From NCBI GenBank assembly GCA_022821805.1, contig JAJECX010000026.1, positions 62,001 through 126,000 on the forward strand: 64,000 nucleotides of DNA, read 5' to 3'. Position numbers and translations under genes: made by a program. Within the stretch, counting starts at the first letter, position 1. Every line of letters starts with the position of its first letter. The notes under the pieces were generated by a model that was given only the letters and a program-made list of their open reading frames with translations, was not told the origin of the DNA and ran no database searches. Below, one piece after another: positions 35,442 to 45,482 of this stretch. The stretch is from Anaerolineae bacterium (GTDB lineage: Bacteria > Chloroflexota > Anaerolineae > Aggregatilineales > Phototrophicaceae).

Positions 35442-37142
35442 ATGAAACTCAAGGGTTCGGAAATCATCATGGAAAGCCTTTTGCGCGAAGGCGTCGACGT
35501 CATGTTTGGTTATCCAGGCGGGGCGATTCTGCCGACCTATGACGCCATGAGCCAGTATGAAGACCGGCTGCATCATGTCCTTGTTCGCCATGAGCAAGGC
35601 GCTTCCCATATGGCCGACGGCTACTCGAGAGCGACCGGCAAAGTCGGCGTGTGCATCGCCACTAGCGGACCCGGCGCGACCAACCTGGTAACCGGGCTGG
35701 CCACAGCGATGATGGATTCTTCGGCAATCGTCGCGATCACGGGTCAGGTTCCGATACCAGCCATCGGTTCGGATGCTTTTCAGGAGACCGATGTCACCGG
35801 CGTGACCTTGCCGATTACGAAACACAATTACTTGGTGACCGACGTTGGCGAGCTGGCTTACACAATAAAAGAAGCGTTTCATATCGCGCGCACCGGGCGT
35901 CCTGGTCCGGTGCTGGTCGATGTGCCGAAAGACGTTCAAATTGCGGAGACCGAGTTTACCTGGCCCGAGGATGACGTTGTTTTGCCCGGTTACGATCCCC
36001 CTTGGGCGGCGAAAGATGACGAAATCAATGCGGCGCTGCGTTTGATCGCCGAAGCGGAGCGACCGATCATTCTCGCCGGTCACGGCATCATGATGTCGGG
36101 CGCGATGAACGAAGTTCGCGAATTGGCGGAGCGGGCGCAGATTCCGGTGTCGCTTACGCTGTTGGGCAAGGGCGCCATGCCGGAAGATCATCCGCTGGTC
36201 ATTGGCATGATGGGCATGCATGGCGAAGCCTCATCGAATTTGGCGATTCAAGAAGCCGACTTGCTTATCGCGCTTGGAATGCGCTTCGACGATCGCGTGA
36301 CCGGCAACCTAAAGACCTATGCCCAGAACGCCAAGAAGATCCACATCGACATCGACCGCTCCGAGATCAACAAGAACGTCAAAGCTGATGTCGGCATCGC
36401 CGGCGACTTGAAGACGGTGTTGACGCAGCTCCTGCCGCGCCTGGAGGGGAAATCCCATCCGAAGTGGATTGGCTTGATTCGCGATTGGCTCGAGGATTCG
36501 AGCGAACGAGATATTCTCAACTATGAAACGCCAGGCATTTTGCTGACCGCCCAAGTCGTTAATGACATTTGGAAGTTGACCGGCGGCGACGCGATCACGG
36601 TTACGGACGTGGGACAGCATCAGATGCTGGAAGCGCAGTATTACCCGCACCAGCGTCCGTCGACCTTGCTGACGAGCGGCGGGTTGGGCACGATGGGCTT
36701 TGGATTCCCGGCGGCGATCGGCGCCAAGTTCGGCGCGCCGGACGAAGAAATCTGGGCGATCGTCGGCGACGGCGGCTTTCAGATGACGCTTTGCGAGATG
36801 GCAACGGCGGTGCAGGAAAATGTGAATGTCAATATCGCCATCATCAACAACAATTTCCTGGGCATGGTGCGCCAGTGGCAAGAACTCTTCTTCGAAAAGC
36901 GTTATCAAGCGACGCCGATGGTCAATCCGGACTTTTGCAAGCTGGCCGATGCCTATGGCATTCCTAATCGCTGTGTCACAAAGCGTGACGAAATCGAAGA
37001 AGCCGTGCGTTTCGCGCAGAGCATCGACGGACCCACCTTGATCGAATTCGTCGTCGAAAAAGAAGAGATGGTTTACCCGATGGTGCCGGCTGGCGCCGAC
37101 CTGCATGATATGAAGCGCAGACCCAAGCCAGGAGAAGTATGA
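35442..37142 (+). CDS. ilvB: Acetolactate synthase, large catalytic subunit
   Basis: The 566-residue TPP- and FAD-dependent enzyme makes acetolactate from two pyruvates or acetohydroxybutyrate from pyruvate plus 2-oxobutyrate. The N-terminal domain has the catalytic Glu in VRHEQGASHMADGYSRATG; the C-terminal domain has the TPP motif GDGGFQMTLCEMATAV through NIAIINNN. The ATG at 35442 has GGGAGG 5 bases upstream; a GTG at 35427 is part of the region before that site. Its stop overlaps the ilvN ATG, as expected for subunits of one enzyme. Confidence 0.95.
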   Translation: MKLKGSEIIMESLLREGVDVMFGYPGGAILPTYDAMSQYEDRLHHVLVRHEQGASHMADGYSRATGKVGVCIATSGPGATNLVTGLATAMMDSSAIVAITGQVPIPAIGSDAFQETDVTGVTLPITKHNYLVTDVGELAYTIKEAFHIARTGRPGPVLVDVPKDVQIAETEFTWPEDDVVLPGYDPPWAAKDDEINAALRLIAEAERPIILAGHGIMMSGAMNEVRELAERAQIPVSLTLLGKGAMPEDHPLVIGMMGMHGEASSNLAIQEADLLIALGMRFDDRVTGNLKTYAQNAKKIHIDIDRSEINKNVKADVGIAGDLKTVLTQLLPRLEGKSHPKWIGLIRDWLEDSSERDILNYETPGILLTAQVVNDIWKLTGGDAITVTDVGQHQMLEAQYYPHQRPSTLLTSGGLGTMGFGFPAAIGAKFGAPDEEIWAIVGDGGFQMTLCEMATAVQENVNVNIAIINNNFLGMVRQWQELFFEKRYQATPMVNPDFCKLADAYGIPNRCVTKRDEIEEAVRFAQSIDGPTLIEFVVEKEEMVYPMVPAGADLHDMKRRPKPGEV

Positions 37143-37726
37143 TGGCTGATGTAAAGATTGACACAAAGGTAACCGTCGTCGCGCTGGTCGAAAACGAACC
37201 GGGCGTATTGAATCGCATCGCCAGTTTGTTTCGGCGGCGCGCCTTCAATATCGACAGTCTCACTGTCGGGCGAACGCACAAGCCACATATTTCCCGCATG
37301 ACCATTCGCGTCGACGCCGGTCCTGAATACGCGAGAAAGATCGCGACCAACTTGCAGAAATTGGTAAACGTGATCGACGTGCGAATCATCGATGATGAAC
37401 CGCATATCGAGCGCGATTTGGCTTTGATCAAAGTGCGTAACGACGATGCCGATTCGCGCAATACCATCACCGAAATCTGCGACCGCTATCCAGCCCGCAT
37501 TGTCGATGTGGGTCCAAAAGTGGCAATCATTGAAATCGTCGGCACCGAGACGATAATCGAGGAATTCATCGAACAGGTGCAGCCGACCGGCATCGTCGAG
37601 ATGATTCGCACCGGCGTCGTATCAATGGGTCGCGGCACCCGCATCCACGATACAAACTTCATTAACCGGAGGACTTTGCTTGAGGCGGCTGCGAAAGCGC
37701 GGAACGGCAACGGTCGCATCGTTTGA
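37139..37726 (+). CDS. ilvN: Acetolactate synthase, small regulatory subunit
   Basis: The 195-residue IlvN/IlvH activates IlvB and confers feedback inhibition by valine. It has the N-terminal ACT domain (VALVENEPGVLNRIASLFRR, residues 11-30) and a C-terminal ALS_ss_C domain. A GGAGAAGT site precedes the tandem ATGs at 37139 and 37142; the first overlaps the ilvB stop codon in ATGA form, so translation is coupled. Confidence 0.95.
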   Translation: MMADVKIDTKVTVVALVENEPGVLNRIASLFRRRAFNIDSLTVGRTHKPHISRMTIRVDAGPEYARKIATNLQKLVNVIDVRIIDDEPHIERDLALIKVRNDDADSRNTITEICDRYPARIVDVGPKVAIIEIVGTETIIEEFIEQVQPTGIVEMIRTGVVSMGRGTRIHDTNFINRRTLLEAAAKARNGNGRIV

Positions 37727-37802
37727 TGGCTTTACGGTGGTTGCATATAGTATGCGGCTGCACTCGAATTTGCTTACATTCAGTCCAGGAGAGAATCTAT
37801 AG

Positions 37803-38813
37803 ATGGCAACACTCTATTACGACAGCGACGCGGACCTGTCCTTGCTGGAAGGCAAGACCATCGCCGTCATCGGATATGGCAGTCAGGGGCACGCCCACGC
37901 GCTAAACGCCCGCGACAACGGGCAGAATGTCATCATCGGTTTGCACGAAGGCAGCCGGAGCAAAGCCAAGGCGGAAGCGGATGGCTTACAGGTTTTCACT
38001 GTCGCCGAGGCGAGCAAACGCGCCGATATCGTCATGGTGCTGATTCCTGATACGCTTCAGGGCAGCGTCTACGAAGAGCATATCGCGCCCAACTTGAACG
38101 ACGGCGCCATGCTGATGTTCGCTCATGGCTTCAACATCCATTTCAACGAGATCGTGCCGCCCGCATCTGTAGATGTCGCCATGGTCGCGCCGAAAGCGCC
38201 CGGGCATCGCGTGCGCGAGGTTTTCACCGAGGGCGCCGGCACGCCCGGTCTCATCGCCGTCGAGCAAGATGCTTCGGGGAAGGCGAAGGCTGTCGGTTTG
38301 GCTTACGCCAAGGCGATTGGCTGCACGCGCGCGGGCGTCATCGAGACGACCTTCAAAGAAGAAACCGAGACCGATCTCTTCGGCGAGCAGGTCGTGCTTT
38401 GTGGCGGCGTCACCGCGCTGATTCGCGCCAGTTTCGAGACGCTGGTCAAAGCCGGCTATCAGCCGGAAGTGGCTTACTTCGAATGCCTGCACGAGCTGAA
38501 GTTGATTGTTGATCTGCTTTATGAAGGCGGGCTGAGCTATATGTGGTACAGCGTCAGCAATACGGCGGAACATGGCGGCTATGTGATCGGTGATCAATTT
38601 GAGGAGTCGATCAAGGAAGAGATGGCCGGTGTCTTGCAGAACGTCCAGAATGGCGAATTCGCCCGGAAATGGATTGACGAGAACAAGCAGGGGCGCCCGA
38701 ACTTCAACGCGCGCCGCCGACGCGAGCATGATTTGCTGATCGAGAAGGTCGGCGCCGATCTGCGCCAGATGATGCCCTTCCTCGACGCCAAGAACATCAA
38801 GCAACAGGACTGA
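37803..38813 (+). CDS. ilvC: Ketol-acid reductoisomerase, class I
   Basis: IlvC converts acetolactate or acetohydroxybutyrate to the dihydroxy acid with NADPH and Mg. The 336-residue length is the short class I form. The Rossmann motif is [17 protein letters not shown] near 22-38, the cofactor-phosphate region follows as GLHEGSRSK, and the C-terminal knotted domain has [15 protein letters not shown], the metal-binding acidic block. AGGAGAG precedes the ATG. ilvD, the next step, is not in the window. Confidence 0.96.
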   Translation: MATLYYDSDADLSLLEGKTIAVIGYGSQGHAHALNARDNGQNVIIGLHEGSRSKAKAEADGLQVFTVAEASKRADIVMVLIPDTLQGSVYEEHIAPNLNDGAMLMFAHGFNIHFNEIVPPASVDVAMVAPKAPGHRVREVFTEGAGTPGLIAVEQDASGKAKAVGLAYAKAIGCTRAGVIETTFKEETETDLFGEQVVLCGGVTALIRASFETLVKAGYQPEVAYFECLHELKLIVDLLYEGGLSYMWYSVSNTAEHGGYVIGDQFEESIKEEMAGVLQNVQNGEFARKWIDENKQGRPNFNARRRREHDLLIEKVGADLRQMMPFLDAKNIKQQD

Positions 38814-38869
38814 AAAGAATGGACGTTGCTGTTCAACAGCAATCTGACTTTGCGAAAGGAGGTGTCTAA

Positions 38870-38977
38870 ATGTCGGAAGATGGTCTTGCTGGCCTCAGTC
38901 AGTTGATACGCACGTACGACCGGATTCGATTCAAGAAAGGAACACCTCTAAATGGCAAAGCGAACGTACGACGATAA
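38870..38977 (+). CDS. Small ORF overlapping the leuA start
   Basis: A 35-codon ORF starts at ATG 38870 behind a very strong AAAGGAGGTG ribosome-binding site and ends with TAA at 38975-38977, in a different frame 26 bases into leuA. It encodes an unremarkable sequence beginning MSEDGLAGLSQLIRTY with only three or four Leu, so it is not a stalling leader. Its ribosome-binding region (38859-38865, GAGGTGT) is perfectly complementary to ACACCTC (38942-38948), just before the leuA ATG, so it may control leuA translation. It may instead be a duplicated, vestigial start region. Confidence 0.5.
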   Translation: MSEDGLAGLSQLIRTYDRIRFKKGTPLNGKANVRR

Positions 38978-40562
38978 TACCGTCATCATCTTCGACACGA
39001 CGCTGCGCGACGGCGAGCAAAGCCCGGGCGCGACTTTGTCCAGCGCGGAGAAGCTGGAGATCGCGCGGCAGCTTTCGCGGCTGGGCGTCGATGTGATAGA
39101 GGCGGGCTTCCCGGCGTCATCGCCCGATGATCTGAAAGCGGTTCAGCGCATCGCTCGCGAAGTGGGAACGGCTGATGGTCCAACTGTCGCTGGCTTGTCG
39201 CGCGCGCTGGAAAGCGACATTCGCACCGCATGGGAAGGCGTCAAACACGCGGCCAAGCCACGCATCCATACCTTTCTGGGCACTTCGCCCAGCCACCTGG
39301 CGATGCTGCGCATCGACAAAGAAGAGGGCTTGGAGCGGATCCGCAGCGCGGTTACGCTGGCGAAGAGCCTCTGCGATGATGTCGAATTCAGCCCGATGGA
39401 CGCCGGCAGAACCGATACCGAGTATCTGATTCAAGCCTGCGCAGTCGCGGTAGAATGCGGCGCGACCACGCTAAATATCCCCGACACGGTCGGTTATGTT
39501 ATGCCAGCCGAGTGGGCGGATACGCTGGAAATGCTCATTACCGAAACACCGGGCGCCGGACCGGGCAGCGGCGTGATATGGTCGGTCCACTGCCATAATG
39601 ATTTGGGATTGGCGACCGCCAATACGCTGGCCGGGTTGACGCGCGGCGTGCGTCAGGTCGAGGTGACGATCAATGGGATTGGCGAGCGAGCCGGCAATAC
39701 CAGCATGGAAGAAGTCGTAATGGCGATCCATACGCGCAAGAGTTTCTATAATTTGCGCACGAATATTGACACCACGCAGATTATGAAAACCAGCCGTATG
39801 GTGCGGAATTATATGGGCATGCCGGTGCAGCCCAATAAGGCGATTGTCGGCGCCAACGCCTTCGCGCACGAATCGGGCATTCACCAGGATGGCGTGCTGA
39901 AAAACGCCGAGACCTTCGAAATCATGATGCCGGAAGATGTCGGCTTGACGCAAAGCAAGCTGGTGCTGGGCAAGCTGAGCGGACGGCATGCCTTGCGCGT
40001 CCGGCTGCAGGAACTAGGATACGAAGTCGACGGCGACGAATTGATGGATGTCTTCCGGCGCTTCAAAGAGTTGGCTGATATGAAGAAGACGGTCACTGAC
40101 GCCGACTTGGAAGCGCTGGTCGCCGATGAAGCGGCGCAGAAGCCCGAAGACCATTTTCGACTGGTGGATATCCAAGTTGTCTGCGGTACGATGGGCATGC
40201 CGACGGCGACGGTTAAGATGTTGGATCAGGATGGCGAGGAATTGGTCGTGTCGGCTGTGGGCACAGGTCCCGTCGATGCGTCTTATCGCGCCATTGACGC
40301 GATTGTCAAGGCGCCAAATGAACTGCTCGAGTTCAATGTGCACAGCGTCACTGAAGGCATTGACGCGCTGGGTGAAGTAACGGTACGGATTACGCCAGCG
40401 AACAGCAATCGTACCTTTGGCGGCTACGGCGCTGACAGCGACATTATCGTCTCGAGCGTGAAAGCTTATGTCGCCGCGCTAAATCGGATGATCACAAGCT
40501 TGGGCTTGGGCGATGTGCTACCCGAAGGCGATGTGGCGACGGTTGGCTTGGTTTCGTCTTAA
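38952..40562 (+). CDS. leuA: 2-Isopropylmalate synthase
   Basis: LeuA condenses acetyl-CoA with 2-oxoisovalerate, the committed step to leucine. The 536-residue protein has the HMGL-like barrel start FDTTLRDGEQSPGATL (residues 14-29), SVHCHNDLGLATAN with metal-binding His near 215, and the NGIGERAGN motif near 240. The LeuA_dimer regulatory domain (from about 400) should mediate leucine feedback. GAAAGGA lies about 10 bases before the ATG. In-operon position after ilvC supports LeuA rather than homocitrate synthase. Confidence 0.94.
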   Translation: MAKRTYDDNTVIIFDTTLRDGEQSPGATLSSAEKLEIARQLSRLGVDVIEAGFPASSPDDLKAVQRIAREVGTADGPTVAGLSRALESDIRTAWEGVKHAAKPRIHTFLGTSPSHLAMLRIDKEEGLERIRSAVTLAKSLCDDVEFSPMDAGRTDTEYLIQACAVAVECGATTLNIPDTVGYVMPAEWADTLEMLITETPGAGPGSGVIWSVHCHNDLGLATANTLAGLTRGVRQVEVTINGIGERAGNTSMEEVVMAIHTRKSFYNLRTNIDTTQIMKTSRMVRNYMGMPVQPNKAIVGANAFAHESGIHQDGVLKNAETFEIMMPEDVGLTQSKLVLGKLSGRHALRVRLQELGYEVDGDELMDVFRRFKELADMKKTVTDADLEALVADEAAQKPEDHFRLVDIQVVCGTMGMPTATVKMLDQDGEELVVSAVGTGPVDASYRAIDAIVKAPNELLEFNVHSVTEGIDALGEVTVRITPANSNRTFGGYGADSDIIVSSVKAYVAALNRMITSLGLGDVLPEGDVATVGLVSS

Positions 40563-40598
40563 CGACCGTCAGCTTGTAGGGGAAAACAGGAGATTCTG

Positions 40599-42038
40599 AT
40601 GAGGGATAACGGCAAGCCGCGCACACTTTTTGAGAAGGTGTGGAATGCCCATACCGTGCGCGAGCAAAACGACGACACGCCGGCAGTGCTTTACATCGAC
40701 CTGCATCTCGTTCACGAGGTGACATCGCCGCAGGCATTCTCGATGCTGCGCGAGCGGAGCCTCGCAGTGCGGCGGCCCGATCAGACGATCGGCACGATGG
40801 ACCACAGTACGCCGACGACGCCGCGCAACAAGTTGGGCATCATCCCGGTGGCCGATGCGATGGCGGCGAAACAGCTTGATGTTTTCAGCAAGAACTGCGA
40901 GGACTTTGGCATTCCGATGTACGCCCTCGGCGACGAGCATCAAGGCATTGTGCATGTGATCGGACCGGAAAAGGGACTGACGCAGCCGGGCATGACGATT
41001 GTTTGCGGCGACAGCCATACGAGTACGCATGGCGCGTTCGGCGCGCTCGCCTTTGGCATCGGCACGAGCGAGGTCGGGCATGTGCTGGCGACGCAGACGC
41101 TCTTGCAGAACAAGCCGCAAACGATGGCGGTCAATGTCGAAGGCCGGCTCAGCGATGGCGTGACGGCGAAAGACATTATTCTGGCGATCATCGCCAAGAT
41201 TGGCATCGGCGGCGGCACCGGTTACGTATTTGAGTATCGCGGCGAGGCTATCCGCAGCCTCAGCATGGAAGGGCGGATGACGGTTTGCAATATGTCGATT
41301 GAAGGTGGCGCGCGCGCTGGCATGGTTGCGCCGGACGATACGACATTCGAATATATACAGGGGCGCAAGCATGCGCCGAGCGGCGTCGATTGGGATGCCG
41401 CTGTCGCGCGCTGGCGCGACCTGCCCACCGATGACGGCGCGGAATTCGATCAGGAAATCACGATTCGCGCTGATGAATTGACTCCGATGATCACCTACGG
41501 CACCAACCCGGGCATGGGCATGCCGGTCACCGCGGCGGTGCCCAAGCCGGAGGACGAAACGGATGTCAACAAAAAAATCGCGCTCGATAAGGCGCTGACC
41601 TATATGGACCTCGCGCCGGGGCAGCAGTTGCTTGGCAAGGCGATAGACGTCGTGTTCATCGGCAGCTGCACCAATTCACGGATAAGCGATCTGCGACTGG
41701 CGGCTGACTTCGTCAAGGGACGCAAGGTCGCCGACAAGGTACGCATGATGGTGGTGCCGGGATCGCAGCAGGTTAAACAGCAGGCCGAAAGTGAAGGGCT
41801 GGACGAAGTTTTCCGCCAGGCGGGCGCGGAGTGGCGTGAAGCCGGATGTTCCATGTGCATCGCGATGAATGGCGATCAATTGCAGCCCGGTCAATACGCC
41901 GTGTCAACCAGCAATCGCAATTTTGAGGGGCGCCAAGGCAAGGGTGGACGAACGTTCTTGGCTAGCCCCCTTACCGCAGCAGCGTCGGCGATCGCGGGCG
42001 TCGTCACCGATCCGCGCACCATGATGTCGGCGCAATAA
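40599..42038 (+). CDS. leuC: 3-Isopropylmalate dehydratase, large subunit
   Basis: LeuC forms the [4Fe-4S] isomerase with LeuD that moves the hydroxyl of isopropylmalate, and also of citramalate. The 479-residue aconitase-family protein begins with [13 protein letters not shown] and has the iron-sulfur ligands in GSCTNSR near 352 and [10 protein letters not shown] near 416. The DHSTPTT block near 69 and [12 protein letters not shown] near 138 are as expected. An AGGAGATTCTG site lies before the ATG. leuD follows by 13 bases. Confidence 0.96.
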   Translation: MRDNGKPRTLFEKVWNAHTVREQNDDTPAVLYIDLHLVHEVTSPQAFSMLRERSLAVRRPDQTIGTMDHSTPTTPRNKLGIIPVADAMAAKQLDVFSKNCEDFGIPMYALGDEHQGIVHVIGPEKGLTQPGMTIVCGDSHTSTHGAFGALAFGIGTSEVGHVLATQTLLQNKPQTMAVNVEGRLSDGVTAKDIILAIIAKIGIGGGTGYVFEYRGEAIRSLSMEGRMTVCNMSIEGGARAGMVAPDDTTFEYIQGRKHAPSGVDWDAAVARWRDLPTDDGAEFDQEITIRADELTPMITYGTNPGMGMPVTAAVPKPEDETDVNKKIALDKALTYMDLAPGQQLLGKAIDVVFIGSCTNSRISDLRLAADFVKGRKVADKVRMMVVPGSQQVKQQAESEGLDEVFRQAGAEWREAGCSMCIAMNGDQLQPGQYAVSTSNRNFEGRQGKGGRTFLASPLTAAASAIAGVVTDPRTMMSAQ

Positions 42039-42051
42039 GAGGGAGACTTTG

Positions 42052-42663
42052 ATGGAAAAACTTTCGCATATCCAGGGCAGCATTGTATCGATTCCGGTGA
42101 ACGATATTGATACCGATCAGATCATTCCGGCGCGCTTCCTTAAAGTGACCGACAAGGCTGGTTTGGGCAAAGCGGCTTTCTGCGATTGGCGTTATCTGGA
42201 AGATGGCGAGACGCCGAATCCCGAATTCATCTTGAACAATCCGGATTATAATGGGGCGTCGGTGCTGGTGGCTGGCGACAACTTCGGCTGTGGCAGCTCG
42301 CGCGAACACGCGCCCTGGGCGCTGCTGGGCGCCGGCTTCCAGGCGGTGGTCAGCACCGATTTCGCCGATATCTTCCGCAACAACGCGCTGAAAAACGGAT
42401 TGCTGCCAGTCGTCGTTGACGCTGATACGCAGCAGCAGCTCTTCAGCCTCGCCGACGAAGATCCGAGCACAACGGTCAGCGTCGATGTTGAAGCGCAGAC
42501 CTTGACGCTGCCCGATGGCCGCGCCGTCAGATTTCCACTGGATGGCTTCTCCAAATATTGCCTGCTGAATGGCGTGGACCAGTTGGGATATTTGCTGGCT
42601 CTGGACGAGGAAGTTCAGGCTTTTGAAGCGCGCAATCGGCAACGCGTCGTCACAACAGCCTAG
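42052..42663 (+). CDS. leuD: 3-Isopropylmalate dehydratase, small subunit
   Basis: The 203-residue swivel-domain subunit has [16 protein letters not shown] near 18-33 and the substrate-binding [19 protein letters not shown] near 75-92. The length is that of bacterial LeuD. GAGGGAG lies about 7 bases before the ATG at 42052; a TTG directly upstream is less likely. It is followed by cimA, whose product feeds the same enzyme with citramalate. Confidence 0.95.
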   Translation: MEKLSHIQGSIVSIPVNDIDTDQIIPARFLKVTDKAGLGKAAFCDWRYLEDGETPNPEFILNNPDYNGASVLVAGDNFGCGSSREHAPWALLGAGFQAVVSTDFADIFRNNALKNGLLPVVVDADTQQQLFSLADEDPSTTVSVDVEAQTLTLPDGRAVRFPLDGFSKYCLLNGVDQLGYLLALDEEVQAFEARNRQRVVTTA

Positions 42664-42704
42664 CGTCGGAATGTGAATCCGGCGGATCGAAACGGAGCTG
42701 GGAA

Positions 42705-44306
42705 TTGAAACAGAAGGTCGCGATCTACGACACAACATTGCGCGATGGCAGCCAGCGCGAAGGCATCTCTTTCTCGGTCGCGGACAAGATTCACATTACC
42801 AGGCTGCTTGACGAGTTGGGCGTTGATTATATTGAAGGCGGCTGGCCCGGCTCAAATCCCAAAGACGCGACCTATTTTGAACAGGTGCGAGAGATTGAAC
42901 TGAAGCACTCGAAGGTCGCAGCGTTTGGTTCCACGCGTCGCAAGGGCATCAGCCCGGCTGAGGACGCAAATATACGGGCGCTGATTGAGGCGAAGACGCC
43001 GGTCGTAACGGTTGTTGGCAAGACGTCGATGCTCCATGTGACCGATGTATTGCAGACGACGGCGGACGAAAACCTCAAGATGATTGAGGACAGCCTGGCA
43101 TATCTGAAGGCGCAAGGCAAGGAAGTCATCTACGATGCCGAGCACTTCTTTGATGGCGCCAAGCTCGATATGGAATACGGTTTCGATACGCTGGCGGCCG
43201 CGGCGGCCGGTGGCGCCGATGTCATCGTGCTCTGTGATACCAATGGCGGCTCCATGCCATGGGAAGTTGCCGAGTTTGTCTACAAGGCGCTTGAACTTTT
43301 TCCCGCGGCGCAGTTTGGCATCCACACGCATAACGACAGCGAAGTGGCGGTAGCCAACTCGCTGGCGGCGGTGCGCGCTGGCGCCGCCCATGTGCAGGGC
43401 ACGATCAACGGTTATGGCGAGCGTTGCGGCAACGCCAATCTTTGCAGCATCATTCCCGATCTCATTATCAAGATGGGTTTGCCTTGCCTGGCGCAGGACG
43501 GTAATCTGGCGGCGTTGACGCATCTTTCGCGCGCCGTGGCGGAGATCGCCAATCTGGCGCCGGATACCCATCTGCCCTATGTGGGAAAGAGCGCCTTTGC
43601 GCACAAGGGTGGCATCCATGTGGCGGCGATAAGGCGCAATGTGGATAGTTATCAGCATATTGAGCCGAATCAGGTAGGCAATGAGACGCGGGTTTTGGTG
43701 TCAGATCTTTCCGGCCGGGGCAATTTGCTCAGCAAGGCGGAAGAGCTGGGGCTGGACGTTTCAAAAGACGAGGCGGTCCAAGTTCTGAATGACATCAAGG
43801 AACTGGAAAATACCGGCTTCTCATTTGAGGGCGCTGAGGCATCGGTCGCCGTCCGCTTGCGCCGCGCCGCGCCCGATTACAGCCCGCTCTTTAACCTGCT
43901 GGATTTCACCGTCATTGTTGAGGACCGACGTGGACGGGGCCAGCTGGCGGAAGCGATGGTGAAATTGGATGTGGATGGCGATGTCGTGCATACTGCCGCC
44001 GAGGGAAACGGTCCGGTAAACGCGCTTGATTTGGCGCTGCGCAAAGCCTTGCTGCCACAATATCCGGCGCTGCGCGATATCCAACTGGTCGATTACAAGG
44101 TACGTATCCTAGACAGCGAAAATGCGACCGGGGCGGTAACCCGCGTATTGATCGACTCGTATAACGGCCGGGAGCGCTGGAGCACGGTCGGCGCTGGAAC
44201 CGATATCATCTGCGCGAGTTGGCTGGCGCTGGTCGACAGCGTCGAATATGGGTTGTCAGTCGCCGAATCCGAGGCAAATGAAAGGCAATTGGCCGTCAGC
44301 GAGTAG
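42705..44306 (+). CDS. cimA: (R)-Citramalate synthase
   Basis: CimA condenses pyruvate and acetyl-CoA to citramalate, which LeuCD and LeuB carry to 2-oxobutyrate for isoleucine without threonine deaminase. The 533-residue protein starts KQKVAIYDTTLRDGSQREGI, followed by FSVADKIHITRLLDELGVDYIEGGWPGSNPKD, wording typical of CimA rather than LeuA or homocitrate synthase. GIHTHNDSEVAVANSL supplies metal-binding His residues, and a LeuA_dimer domain lies at the C-terminus. The start is a TTG at 42705 with GGAG about 8 bases upstream. The position between leuD and leuB supports the assignment. Confidence 0.88.
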   Translation: MKQKVAIYDTTLRDGSQREGISFSVADKIHITRLLDELGVDYIEGGWPGSNPKDATYFEQVREIELKHSKVAAFGSTRRKGISPAEDANIRALIEAKTPVVTVVGKTSMLHVTDVLQTTADENLKMIEDSLAYLKAQGKEVIYDAEHFFDGAKLDMEYGFDTLAAAAAGGADVIVLCDTNGGSMPWEVAEFVYKALELFPAAQFGIHTHNDSEVAVANSLAAVRAGAAHVQGTINGYGERCGNANLCSIIPDLIIKMGLPCLAQDGNLAALTHLSRAVAEIANLAPDTHLPYVGKSAFAHKGGIHVAAIRRNVDSYQHIEPNQVGNETRVLVSDLSGRGNLLSKAEELGLDVSKDEAVQVLNDIKELENTGFSFEGAEASVAVRLRRAAPDYSPLFNLLDFTVIVEDRRGRGQLAEAMVKLDVDGDVVHTAAEGNGPVNALDLALRKALLPQYPALRDIQLVDYKVRILDSENATGAVTRVLIDSYNGRERWSTVGAGTDIICASWLALVDSVEYGLSVAESEANERQLAVSE

Positions 44307-44330
44307 AAGCGGAATTTAGCAGGCGTCAGC

Positions 44331-44355
44331 GGCATGTCATTGGCATGCCTTTTTT
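44331..44355 (+). terminator. Terminator-like hairpin between cimA and leuB
   Basis: GGCATG (44331-44336), a 7-nt loop, CATGCC (44344-44349) and six T (44350-44355) form a short intrinsic terminator 25 bases after the cimA stop and 23 bases before the leuB ATG. It would lower leuB relative to upstream genes unless read through. No leader peptide rich in control codons accompanies it. Confidence 0.6.
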
Positions 44356-44378
44356 CTTGAAGACGGAGAGAGTGATCG

Positions 44379-45440
44379 ATGAAAGCGACAATTGCGGTAT
44401 TGCCTGGAGATGGCATCGGACCCGAAGTGGTAGGGCAGGCGACTGATCTGTTGGAAGCCATTGCCGGAATGTACGGGCACGATTTCACCTTTGTCGAAGG
44501 GATTATCGGCGGCATCGCGATCGACGAAACGGGCCATCCGCTGCCGCCGGAGACGGTCGCGATATGTGAAGCGGCCGATGCCATTCTACTTGGCGCCGTT
44601 GGCGGACCCAAATGGTCGGATCCAACCGCGAGCGTGCAGCCGGAACGCGGACTGCTGGAGCTTCGTCAGCATTTTGGACTTTTCGCCAACCTGCGCCCGG
44701 TAAAGACATATCCCGCGCTGGGCGAGCATGCGCCACTACGCGCCGAGCTGCTGCAAGATGTAGACATTCTCTTCGTGCGCGAGCTCGTCAGTGGAATATA
44801 CTTTGGCGAGCGAGAAGAGCAGGGCGAGGGCGATGTCTCTCATGATACGATGCGCTACAGCCGCGATGAAGTCGAGCAGGTAGCCAATGTCGCTTTTCGC
44901 GCGGCGCAAGGCCGGCGCCAGAAGCTTTGCTCGGTGGACAAAGCCAACGTGCTGGCGTCGATGCGGCTATGGCGGCGGACGGTGGTTGACGTCCATGAAG
45001 AATATGAAGATGTCGAACTGGAGCATCTGCTGGTGGATGCGGCGACAATGCACTTGCTGACGCGCCCGGGCAGCTTTGACGTGATCGTCGCCGGCAACAT
45101 GTTTGGCGACATCTTAAGCGATGAAGCGTCCGTGTTGGCGGGCAGCTTGGGCATGCTGCCATCGGCTTCACTGCGAGCGGATAGCTTTGGCTTGTATGAG
45201 CCAGTTCATGGATCGGCGCCGGATATCGCCGGGCAGGGAAAAGCGAATCCAATTGGCATGTTCCTCAGCGCGGCCATGCTACTGCGTTACAGCCTGCAGC
45301 TGGATAAAGAAGCCGCGGCGATTGAATCGGCGATTGACGCCGCGCTCGACGCCGGATTACGGACAGCCGATATCTCGGGCGCCGACGAGGATGCGGTTTC
45401 AACTGTCGAATTCGCCTCGGCGGTAAAGAGCAGACTCTAG
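44379..45440 (+). CDS. leuB: 3-Isopropylmalate dehydrogenase
   Basis: LeuB oxidises and decarboxylates 3-isopropylmalate with NAD; here it would also act on methylmalate from citramalate. The 353-residue protein begins KATIAVLPGDGIGPEV, has RELVSGIYFGER near 130, VDKANVLASM with catalytic Lys near 187, and the GNMFGDILSDEASVLAGSLG metal-binding block near 237. GGAGAGA lies before the ATG. It is the last gene of the branched-chain cluster and converges on murA. Confidence 0.96.
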   Translation: MKATIAVLPGDGIGPEVVGQATDLLEAIAGMYGHDFTFVEGIIGGIAIDETGHPLPPETVAICEAADAILLGAVGGPKWSDPTASVQPERGLLELRQHFGLFANLRPVKTYPALGEHAPLRAELLQDVDILFVRELVSGIYFGEREEQGEGDVSHDTMRYSRDEVEQVANVAFRAAQGRRQKLCSVDKANVLASMRLWRRTVVDVHEEYEDVELEHLLVDAATMHLLTRPGSFDVIVAGNMFGDILSDEASVLAGSLGMLPSASLRADSFGLYEPVHGSAPDIAGQGKANPIGMFLSAAMLLRYSLQLDKEAAAIESAIDAALDAGLRTADISGADEDAVSTVEFASAVKSRL

Positions 45441-45482
45441 GTCCAATCTCGTATGGCGGAGGCGGAAGAGGCTCTGAAGCCG

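Noticed and set aside
38870..38977. Leucine stalling leader for leuA
   Set aside because: The small ORF has only scattered Leu codons and no terminator follows it; any role would be by translational coupling.
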